A DNA stretch of 64,000 nucleotides from Hymenobacter jeongseonensis (lineage in GTDB: Bacteria; Bacteroidota; Bacteroidia; Cytophagales; Hymenobacteraceae): contig NZ_JADQDQ010000009.1 in the NCBI RefSeq assembly GCF_015694725.1, positions 62,001-126,000 of the forward strand, in the 5' to 3' direction. Below, in pieces: positions 28,054-35,398 of this stretch. Positions within the stretch are counted from its first letter, which is position 1, and each line of letters starts with the position of its first letter. Both the position numbers and the translations under genes were made by a program. The notes under the pieces are model-generated. The model ran no database searches and was not told the origin of the DNA. It saw only the letters and a list, made by a program, of their open reading frames with translations.

Positions 28054-28662
28054 ATGTCTGTTCCAACTTATCCCAGCGGCAGCGTTCGAGCGCTACTCGC
28101 CACTGAGCACGTCTCGGAGGCCACCCGCGCCGCGCTGCAAAACCGGCTCGATGCTCCTGCTGCGTACGAGCCGCAGTTTCTGGCGCCCGAGACCTTTGCC
28201 CTGCTCGAAGCGGTAGCCGGCCGCCTATTCCCGCAGCCCGACCGGCCCGAGCGTCCCATTCCCCTGGCTCCCGCCGTGGACCAACGCCTCGCCGAGGGCC
28301 GGGCCGATGGCTGGCGCTACGATGCCCTTCCGCCCGACCGCGAAGCCCTGCGCATGGGTCTCGGCGGCATCCAGGAAATAGCGCAGGCGCTATTTCAAGC
28401 TGATTTTATGGCGTTGAGTGCCGAACAGCAGGATTCTACCCTTCAGTCCTTAGCCGACGGCACCCCGCCCGGCACTACGTGGGAAACGCTGGATGCCGGC
28501 CGCTTCTTTGAAGAACTCCTGGCTGAACTCACCGAAACCTATTACGCTCACCCGCTGGCCCAGGAGGAAATCGGCTACGTCGGCATGGCCGACTTACCGG
28601 CCTGGACCAAAATCGGCCTGAACGAAAAAGAAGAACGGGAGCCCAGCCAAGTAGGCGGGTAA
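28054..28662 (+). CDS. Gluconate 2-dehydrogenase subunit 3 family protein
   Basis: A 202-residue helical protein matching the small subunit (subunit 3) of membrane-bound gluconate 2-dehydrogenase-like enzymes. The family region is ALLEAVAGRLFPQPD, RMGLGGIQEIAQALFQADFM and FFEELLAELTETYYAHPLAQ, then GYVGMAD. In other bacteria the small subunit assists export and binding of the GMC flavoprotein subunit. No twin-arginine signal is seen here. The GMC gene follows after a 143-bp spacer holding a palindromic repeat, so they probably form one complex. The electron-accepting cytochrome c subunit is not in the window. Confidence 0.88.
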   Translation: MSVPTYPSGSVRALLATEHVSEATRAALQNRLDAPAAYEPQFLAPETFALLEAVAGRLFPQPDRPERPIPLAPAVDQRLAEGRADGWRYDALPPDREALRMGLGGIQEIAQALFQADFMALSAEQQDSTLQSLADGTPPGTTWETLDAGRFFEELLAELTETYYAHPLAQEEIGYVGMADLPAWTKIGLNEKEEREPSQVGG

Positions 28663-28665
28663 CGA

Positions 28666-28761
28666 CTGCCATCCTGAGCGCAGCGAAGGACTTTATCACC
28701 CAATAACTCTTTGCAGTAATCTCCTGCGTGATAAGGTCCTTCGCTGCGTTCAGCATGACAG
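28666..28761. repeat. Palindromic repeat, family 2 (copy F)
   Basis: Outer arms CTGCCATCCTGAGCGCAGCG and the complementary CGCTGCGTTCAGCATGACAG carry three mismatches. The inner stem GGACTTTATCAC / GTGATAAGGTCC is copy-specific, with GAAGGAC replacing the usual GAAGCATC. Between the two oxidoreductase subunit genes. Confidence 0.9.
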
Positions 28762-28805
28762 GCTTATTTTATTTATCTGTATCATCTCACTAGGTATCAA
28801 CTCCT

Positions 28806-30500
28806 ATGCCCGACGAAGAAATCCTGGAAGAAGGCGTCCTTAACCCAGTAAAGCCCGAAATTCAAGACCCCTTGCTGCGCGCCCTGATTGCCGACGAGCC
28901 CGTGAAGGAAATGGCACCGGTTGATATCCCGTTGGAACAGCCCCAGGCCATTCCAACTGCGGGCGATGAGGTAGACTGCCTGGTCATTGGGCTGGGCGCG
29001 GGCGGGGCGCCGCTGCTGGCCCGCCTGGCCATGGCCGGCCTGAAGGTGATGGCGCTGGAAGCTGGCCCTTGGCACCAGCCCGCCACCGACTTTGCCACCG
29101 ACGAGAAAGCGCAGGACTTCCTGTTTTGGAACGACGAGCGGCTGTGCGCCGGCGCCGACCCACTGGCCATGGGCAAGAACAATTCCGGCACCGGTGTGGG
29201 CGGCTCCACCCTGCACTACACCGCCTACACGCCCCGCCCTCTGCCAGATGACTTGCACGTGCGGCGCGACTTCGGCCAGGGCGAAGATTGGCCTTTTGGC
29301 TACGAAGAGCTAGAGCCGTACTACGAGGAACTGGAGCAGTTTCTGGGAATTTCGGGCCCCACCCCCTATCCCTGGGGACCCGCGCGCCGCAAGGGCTACC
29401 CGCTGGCGCCGCTGCCCCTGAACAGTGCGGCCCAACTCATGGTGCGGGGCTGCGAGATGCTGGGCATCACGACTTCGCCCGCGGCCAACGCCGCCCTATC
29501 GGCGCGCTACTACCAGGAAGGCGTGGGCTGGCGCGAGGCCTGCACCAACCGCGGCTTTTGCCAGGCGGGCTGCTCCAACGGCGCCAAGGCGAGCATGGAC
29601 GTCACGTTTATTCCCCTGGCGGTGAAATACGGGGCAAAAATTCAGCCCAATAGCTTCGTCACGGAGATTGAGCGCGACGCGCAGGGCCGCATCACCGGCG
29701 TGGTGTATACCCAAAACGGCGAGCAGCGCCGCCAACGCTGCCGCAACCTGTTCCTCTGCAGTGGCTCGGTGGAAACGCCGCGCTTGCTGCTGCTGAATGA
29801 ATTGGCTTTGACCAGCGGGCAGGTGGGTAAAAACCTGATGGCGCACCCCGGCGTGCAGGTTTTTGGCACCTTCGGGGAAGCCACGCGTCCCCACAAGGGC
29901 ATTCCGGGTAGTTTGATTTCGCAGGATACCCACCGGCCCAAGGATGCCGATTTTGTGGGCGGCTACCTGTTGCAAAGCATCGGCATCATGCCGGTCACGT
30001 TTGCCGGGCAGGTGGCGCGGGGCCGCAAGTACTGGGGCCAGCAGCTGCGCGACTACATGAAAAACTACAACCACGTAGCCGGCATCAACATCCTCGGCGA
30101 CTGCCTGCCCCACGCCGACAACTACATGGAACTGGCTGACGAGAAAGACGCCCGCGGGCTGCCCAAGCCGCGCCTGCACTTCACCATGCAGGAAAACGAG
30201 CGCCGCATGAACGACCACGCCGAAGCCCTGATGCGCCGCATCTGGACGGCCGCTGGGGCCACCGATATCTGGTCTTTTCCGCGCATGGCGCACGTCATCG
30301 GCACGGCCCGCATGGGCCTGAGCGGCGACGATGCCGTGGTGGATGCCAACGGCCGCGCCTTCGACGTGCCCAATCTGTACATCTGCGATAACTCGACTTT
30401 TCCGAGTGCGTTGAGCGTTAATCCGGCCCTGACCATCATGGCCTTGAGCCTGCGCACGGCGGATAAGTTTCTGGAAAGCCAACAGCGCCGCGACGTGTGA
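28806..30500 (+). CDS. GMC family FAD oxidoreductase (gluconate dehydrogenase-like large subunit)
   Basis: A 564-residue glucose-methanol-choline oxidoreductase. The FAD-binding motif is DCLVIGLGAGGAPLLARLA near residue 60, followed by NNSGTGVGGSTLHYTAYTPR. Three cysteines in ACTNRGFCQAGCSNGAK match the Fe-S-like cysteine cluster of sugar-acid dehydrogenase large subunits. The C-terminal HVIGTARMGLSGDDAV and DNSTFPSALSVNPALTIMAL carry the active-site and FAD contacts. It probably oxidises a sugar or sugar acid outside the inner membrane, with the upstream subunit 3 as partner. The long negatively charged N-terminal tail (residues 1-55) is unusual. A family 3 repeat follows the stop. Confidence 0.92.
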   Translation: MPDEEILEEGVLNPVKPEIQDPLLRALIADEPVKEMAPVDIPLEQPQAIPTAGDEVDCLVIGLGAGGAPLLARLAMAGLKVMALEAGPWHQPATDFATDEKAQDFLFWNDERLCAGADPLAMGKNNSGTGVGGSTLHYTAYTPRPLPDDLHVRRDFGQGEDWPFGYEELEPYYEELEQFLGISGPTPYPWGPARRKGYPLAPLPLNSAAQLMVRGCEMLGITTSPAANAALSARYYQEGVGWREACTNRGFCQAGCSNGAKASMDVTFIPLAVKYGAKIQPNSFVTEIERDAQGRITGVVYTQNGEQRRQRCRNLFLCSGSVETPRLLLLNELALTSGQVGKNLMAHPGVQVFGTFGEATRPHKGIPGSLISQDTHRPKDADFVGGYLLQSIGIMPVTFAGQVARGRKYWGQQLRDYMKNYNHVAGINILGDCLPHADNYMELADEKDARGLPKPRLHFTMQENERRMNDHAEALMRRIWTAAGATDIWSFPRMAHVIGTARMGLSGDDAVVDANGRAFDVPNLYICDNSTFPSALSVNPALTIMALSLRTADKFLESQQRRDV

Positions 30501-30505
30501 ACAGA

Positions 30506-30674
30506 AAACTCCCCTCCTTGGATAAGGAGGGGATGTTCGAGCCGCAGGCTCGGACGGGCGTGGTTGGATTCGCTGAACGGTGCCGGAACGAACCACACGC
30601 AAGTCGTTCAACGCCCCAACCACCCCAGCGTCCGCTTCGCGGCCGCGTCCCCTCCTTACCAAGGAGGGGAGTTT
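30506..30674. repeat. Palindromic repeat, family 3 (MITE-like, 169 bp)
   Basis: Outer arms AAACTCCCCTCCTTGG (30506-30521) and CCAAGGAGGGGAGTTT (30659-30674) are perfect inverted repeats. Each end is also a local hairpin (CCCCTCCTT with AAGGAGGGG). The inner part also pairs (GTGGTTGG with CCAACCAC), so the whole element can fold. Only one copy is seen in this window, between the GMC and GH1-like genes. Confidence 0.9.
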
Positions 30675-30695
30675 AACATTCTTTTTGCTCTTACC

Positions 30696-32030
30696 ATGAA
30701 ATCCTTTCTCACCAGCATCAAGGCCCATTTCGGCGACGGCAACTACGAGGGCGACGAGTTTGGTGGCGCGCGGGGCCACGACGGGCGGGGCCTGCCCACC
30801 GGCCTGCCCAACAACTTCATGTTTGCCACCGGCATCGAGTGCTCGAATCCCACGATTGACAACGGCCGCACGCGGCGCGACTTGCTGGAAGAATGCGGCC
30901 ACTACGAGCGGTGGCAGGAGGATTTGCAGCTCGTAAAAGACCTGGGGCTGAAGGTACTGCGCTACGGGCTGCCGTATCACAAAACTCACCTCGGGCCGGG
31001 TCGCTACGACTGGGAATTCGCCGATTTGGTGATGGCAGAGATGCAGCGCCTCGAAATCACGCCCATTCTGGACTTGCTGCATTTTGGGGTGCCCGACTGG
31101 CTGGGCAACTTCCAAAACCCGGAGTTGCCCGTACATTTTGCCCAGTATGCGGGCGCAGTGGCCCAGCGCTACCCGTGGGTGCGGTTTTATACTCCAATCA
31201 ATGAAATCTACGTCACGGCCCGGATGAGCGCCAAAGACGGCATCTGGAACGAGCAGCTGAAAACCGACAAGGCCTTTGTGACGGCCATGAAGCACTTGGT
31301 GGCCGCCAGCATCATGGGCACTCAGCAAATTGCCCGGCACCGGCCCGACTGCATCATCGTCCAGAGCGAATCGGCGGAGTACATCCACGAGCTGCGGGCC
31401 ACACCTTCGCCGCAAATCACGCTGGATAACAAGCTGCGCTTTCTGTCCCTGGATTTGCTTTATGCTCACCACCCCGACGGCGACGTGCTGAACTACTTGT
31501 TTGACAACGGCCTGACGCGGCGCGAGTACGACTGGTTTATGGCCGGCGAGCCACCCGGCTACCAGGTAATGGGCAACGACTACTACGGCCGCAACGAAAA
31601 AATTATTCTGCCCGACGGCGAGGTATGCACCAGCATGGACGTGCTGGGCTGGTACAACATCACCCTCGACTACTACCACCGCTACCGCAAGCCGGTGATG
31701 CACACCGAAACCAACGTGTTTGACCCGCACGACGCCCCCACTTGGCTCTGGAAGCAGTGGGTAAACATCCTGCGGATGCGCAACGAAGGCGTGCCCGTGC
31801 TCGGCTTCACCTGGTATTCGCTCATCGACCAAGTGGATTGGGACATTGGCCTTTCGCGCAAAGTGGGCCGCGTGAATGCCTGTGGGCTCTTTGATCTCGA
31901 CCGCAAGCCCCGGGCCGTGGCCAGGTGCTACAAAAAGCTATTGGAGGAATACGGCCAGATTACCATCGTGCCCCACGGCGAGATGTTTGAAGTAACCGAA
32001 GCTCCTGCCACATTGAAAGTGGAAGTGTAA
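30696..32030 (+). CDS. GH1-like family 1 glycosidase
   Basis: A 444-residue (beta/alpha)8 protein of the family 1 glycosidase type. The start of the barrel reads NNFMFATGIECSNPTI, with YERWQEDLQLVKDLGLKVLR and YDWEFADLVMAE typical of GH1. The acid/base region is FYTPINEIYVTARM (usual TFNEP; the Pro is replaced) and the nucleophile region is PVMHTETNVFDPHD (usual TENG). Both glutamates are present, so hydrolysis is plausible, but the context is divergent. No signal peptide is visible, so it is probably cytoplasmic. Substrate unknown; a beta-glucoside is possible. A terminator follows the stop. Confidence 0.8.
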   Translation: MKSFLTSIKAHFGDGNYEGDEFGGARGHDGRGLPTGLPNNFMFATGIECSNPTIDNGRTRRDLLEECGHYERWQEDLQLVKDLGLKVLRYGLPYHKTHLGPGRYDWEFADLVMAEMQRLEITPILDLLHFGVPDWLGNFQNPELPVHFAQYAGAVAQRYPWVRFYTPINEIYVTARMSAKDGIWNEQLKTDKAFVTAMKHLVAASIMGTQQIARHRPDCIIVQSESAEYIHELRATPSPQITLDNKLRFLSLDLLYAHHPDGDVLNYLFDNGLTRREYDWFMAGEPPGYQVMGNDYYGRNEKIILPDGEVCTSMDVLGWYNITLDYYHRYRKPVMHTETNVFDPHDAPTWLWKQWVNILRMRNEGVPVLGFTWYSLIDQVDWDIGLSRKVGRVNACGLFDLDRKPRAVARCYKKLLEEYGQITIVPHGEMFEVTEAPATLKVEV

Positions 32031-32058
32031 ACCCGAGTGCTGACGCTCCCAACCCGAT

Positions 32059-32095
32059 GCCCCGGCTGCTTTCGTAGCCGGGGCGTTGTTTTTTT
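32059..32095 (+). terminator. Rho-independent terminator after the GH1-like gene
   Basis: GCCCCGGCT (32059-32067) and AGCCGGGGC (32076-32084) with an 8-base loop, then GTTGTTTTTTT. Located 28 bp after the stop. Confidence 0.92.
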
Positions 32096-32151
32096 CAGCA
32101 GTGCAGAAATGCGAAACACGTTGCCAGCCACCCCCGTTGCAGATTAAATCT

Positions 32152-32448
32152 ATGCCGGATACTAATCTGCTTCTTTTACGCGTGGCGGCTACCTGGCCCC
32201 TACCGGGCTTGGGGCTGCTGGCCTTGCCTACCGCGCCCACGCCACACCTCGCGGCTTACGCATTGCACACGGCGCTGGCCGTTGAAGTGGTGTGGCCCAG
32301 CGGCGCACGTTGCCCCGGTGCTGCTACCGTAGAAGAAATAACGCGCACCTACAGCGTGGAGCGCGGCCTGCTGCTCGACTTGGGCACCGTGGCGGCCACC
32401 TTGCCACCCGGTACCGAAATCTGGCTGGTGGGATGGGGATTGTCGTGA
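32152..32448 (+). CDS. Small hypothetical protein
   Basis: A 98-residue protein (MPDTNLLLLRVAATWPLPGL at the start). It is neutral and hydrophobic, with two Cys-free strands and a motif RTYSVERGLLLDLG; no signal peptide or clear membrane helix is evident. The sequence resembles small phage-like or 'hypothetical' proteins in which residues ~55-98 form a beta-rich end, but I do not recognise a family. Codon use looks like that of neighbours, and an ATG 57 bp past the terminator fits its own transcript. Confidence 0.5.
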   Translation: MPDTNLLLLRVAATWPLPGLGLLALPTAPTPHLAAYALHTALAVEVVWPSGARCPGAATVEEITRTYSVERGLLLDLGTVAATLPPGTEIWLVGWGLS

Positions 32449-32765
32449 TGGCATAGCAGCTGTGCCCAAGCAGTTTGGCAAGTCAGATTACCGTTTGTGT
32501 TTGATTTTCCACTTAATCTGATTGACGGCCAAGCGTCTATTTTTTTGACACACGCTAAAAAGGACTGGCAATAATCAAATGCCGCTTTACTGCCAACACC
32601 GCAAAACCACTGCAAGCAGGCCTGAAAACCCCTATTTGCTACACGGTTGCAATTGGTGGCCTCAGAATCTGACAATTCCTGCCGGAACTACTTGGGCGCC
32701 CACCGCGCTTTGCGTAGATTGCGAGGCTACTTCCGCGTAACTCATTTGACTCCTTTGCCCTGCGT
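32449..32765. other. 317-bp spacer without a gene
   Basis: Lower GC than the flanks, with T-tracts at about 32530-32546. No convincing open frame, tRNA or repeat is seen. It should hold the promoter of the DUF5686 gene, but no clear TTTG/TANNTTTG pair was found. Confidence 0.6.
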
Positions 32766-35321
32766 ATGAGATTTCTGGCTTCGTTGCTCTTGGTGTGCCT
32801 GTGGGCAGTGCCAGCCGCAGCCCAGCGGATTCTGATAAGTGGCCAAGTGGTGGAAGCGACGAACGGCGAACCCGTGCCGTTTGCCTCCATCTTCGTTCCC
32901 AACACCACCTCCGGGGCCACGGCCGATGCCGAAGGCAAGTTCAAGCTCACCGTCGAGGGCACGCCCGATTCCATTGCAGCGTCGGCCATTGGTTTTGCCA
33001 CCCAGCGGCGCAAGCTGACCGACGCGCCCGTGCAAACCGTGCTGTTCCGCTTGCGGGCCGGCGGCGTGGCGTTGGGCGAAGTGGTGGTGAGTTCGCGGCA
33101 GCCTGAAAACCCCGCCTTCCGCATCCTGCGCGAGGTGCAAAAGCACAAGCCCCAAAACGCACGCCAGTACCTGCAAGCAGCCGAATACGATTCGTACAAC
33201 CGCATCGAAACCAGCCTGATTAACTTACCGGCCAGCATGGCCAAGCGCAGGATTATTCAGGATATTCGGGCGCTGGCCGTGCGCCAAGGGGCAGCGGCGG
33301 CAGCCGATACGGATGCTCCACTGCCCATTTTCGCCTCCGAAGTGGGCTCGCGGGTTTACCAGAAATCGGTACCGTTGCGTCGGCGGGAAGATTTGCTGCA
33401 CAAGCAAATCCGGGGCGTGGGGCCGCGCGAGGGCTCGATGCTCTCGCAAATGCTGGGCTCGAACTTCCAGAACTTCGATTTCTACCCCAATTGGCAAAAC
33501 GTCATGGGCAAGGATTTCATCTCGCCCATCGCCGAAGGCGGCCGCCTCACCTACGATTATGACCTCAAAGACTCTGTGATGGTGGGTACCGACTGGTGCT
33601 ACAAAATTGCCGTTACGCCCAAACGGTCGCACGATTTGGCCTTCAAAGGCACCATCTGGATTACCCAGGAAGGCTACGCCCTGCGCCGGGCCGACCTCGT
33701 GGCCAGCCCCAACGCCAACATCAACTTCATCGGCGACCTCCGCATTTTTCAGGAGCTCACCTCGCCCACCGAAGGCCCCGGGCTGCCTACCCGCACCAAA
33801 CTGGTGGTGAGCGTGCGCCCCTCCGAAAAGCAAGCCGCCATGTTGGTGCGCTTCACCACCGTCAGCAGCAATTTCGTGCGCAACCAGATGCACACCGAAC
33901 GCGGTTTCTACGACCAGCCCGTGGTTTCGTCGCTCATGGAGCCCACCCCGCGCGGGGCCGGCAGCACTTTGCTCAGCGGGGCACCCCAGGGTACGGCCGG
34001 CGGCTACTTCGACCAGCACCGCCCCGACACGCTCAGCCTGTCGGAACGCCAAACATTTGCCGTGCTCGACTCGGCCAAGCAGCTTCCGTCGGTGCGCAAC
34101 GTGCTCGACTGGATTGAACTGCTGGTAAATGGCTACAAACGCGTGGGCCGCTGGGACATCGGCCCGATACTCAATACCTATTCCCGCAACGACTACGAAG
34201 GCAGCCGGTTCCGCTTTGGGTTTCGCTCCACGCCCGAAATCAGCCGCAACTGGCTTACGGAGGGATACCTAGCCTACGGCACTAAAGACGAGCAGTTGAA
34301 GTACGGCCTGAAAACCAGCTTCATTGCCGAGCGGCGCCATTGGACGGTCTTCAGCGGTGAATTCCGCCACGACGTGGAGCAGGCCGCCTTGCTCGACAAC
34401 GATTTCCTGTCCAACAACAATCTATTTGTGGCCGCTTCGCGCTGGGGGCGCGTCCGGCAGGGCAAGCCCATCATGCGCAACCTGCTGTCCCTCAGTTTTC
34501 AGCGCGATTTATTTCACGGGTTCACGCAGTACCTCACGGTGCGTAACCAGGACATTACCCCACTTCACGATTTCGCCTACTTCACCACCGACCAACGCGG
34601 CCCCACCGCCCCGAAAGCCCGCGACTTGGGCCTTTCCGAAATCGTGCTGGAGTCGCGCTACGCCCCCGATGAGAACCTGGTGCAGAGCGAAAACCGCCGC
34701 CGCCCAGTAGGCCTCAAAAGATGGCCGGTGTTCTCGTTTCGCTACATCATTGGGGCGCGCAACTTATTAAACACCAAGCCGTCGCCCGCTTATCAAAAGT
34801 TCAACGTGCTGATAACACACAGCGTGTCGGTGGGCCAACTAGGCCGCTTGGGTTACCGCCTCGAGGGCAGCCTGATTCCAGACCCGGTGCCCTACCTCAT
34901 TCTCAAAACCCCGCTGGGCAACCAAACGCCTTTTTACAATGGCAATGCCTTCAACCTGATGAATTACTTCGAGTTCGTCACCGACCGGTCGGTGTCGTTG
35001 CGGCTCGACCATCACTTTGAAGGCTTGTTTCTCAACAGCGTGCCCGGTGTGCGGCGCCTCAATCTCCGCTTCGTTGGCACTGCCAATGTACTCTACGGCG
35101 GCCTGTCGGCCTCGAATGCCGAGCAGCCCCGCACCAACACCGAAGGCGAACTCCTGCCGACTATCCGGCCCCTTGGTCGCCAGCCTTATGTGGAAGTGGG
35201 CTACGGCGTTGAAAACATCTTTAAATTCTTGCGGGTTGACTTCATTCATCGGCTTACGTACCGCGACTCGCCGGATGCCAATAAGTTCGGCATCAAGGTA
35301 GGAGCACAGTTCCGGCTTTAG
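32766..35321 (+). CDS. DUF5686/carboxypeptidase-regulatory-like outer-membrane protein
   Basis: An 851-residue secreted protein with signal peptide (LASLLLVCLWAVPAAAQ). Residues ~20-105 are a carboxypeptidase-like regulatory domain (ISGQVVEATNGEPVPFASIF, FKLTVEGTPDSIAASAIGF). The rest is DUF5686, with VVVSSRQPENPAFRILREV, GYALRRADLVASPNANINFI and a C-terminal beta-barrel ending in FGIKVGAQFRL, a typical aromatic outer-membrane terminus. DUF5686 proteins are common in Bacteroidota, but a molecular role is not established. The next gene starts 77 bp downstream on the same strand and may be read through. Confidence 0.88.
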   Translation: MRFLASLLLVCLWAVPAAAQRILISGQVVEATNGEPVPFASIFVPNTTSGATADAEGKFKLTVEGTPDSIAASAIGFATQRRKLTDAPVQTVLFRLRAGGVALGEVVVSSRQPENPAFRILREVQKHKPQNARQYLQAAEYDSYNRIETSLINLPASMAKRRIIQDIRALAVRQGAAAAADTDAPLPIFASEVGSRVYQKSVPLRRREDLLHKQIRGVGPREGSMLSQMLGSNFQNFDFYPNWQNVMGKDFISPIAEGGRLTYDYDLKDSVMVGTDWCYKIAVTPKRSHDLAFKGTIWITQEGYALRRADLVASPNANINFIGDLRIFQELTSPTEGPGLPTRTKLVVSVRPSEKQAAMLVRFTTVSSNFVRNQMHTERGFYDQPVVSSLMEPTPRGAGSTLLSGAPQGTAGGYFDQHRPDTLSLSERQTFAVLDSAKQLPSVRNVLDWIELLVNGYKRVGRWDIGPILNTYSRNDYEGSRFRFGFRSTPEISRNWLTEGYLAYGTKDEQLKYGLKTSFIAERRHWTVFSGEFRHDVEQAALLDNDFLSNNNLFVAASRWGRVRQGKPIMRNLLSLSFQRDLFHGFTQYLTVRNQDITPLHDFAYFTTDQRGPTAPKARDLGLSEIVLESRYAPDENLVQSENRRRPVGLKRWPVFSFRYIIGARNLLNTKPSPAYQKFNVLITHSVSVGQLGRLGYRLEGSLIPDPVPYLILKTPLGNQTPFYNGNAFNLMNYFEFVTDRSVSLRLDHHFEGLFLNSVPGVRRLNLRFVGTANVLYGGLSASNAEQPRTNTEGELLPTIRPLGRQPYVEVGYGVENIFKFLRVDFIHRLTYRDSPDANKFGIKVGAQFRL

Positions 35322-35398
35322 CAGGGCCGCGGTTTTCGACCGCCCAGAAGCGCTTGCACGACAGAATCCTGTGGGCTTTTTTGTACTTTGGATGCCTC

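Noticed and set aside
29496..31832. 778-residue open frame on the minus strand across the GMC and GH1-like genes
   Set aside because: It is antisense to two clear genes, is rich in His/Arg/Gly/Ala with no recognisable domain, and spans their intergenic repeat. Long stop-free antisense frames are expected in such GC-rich DNA.
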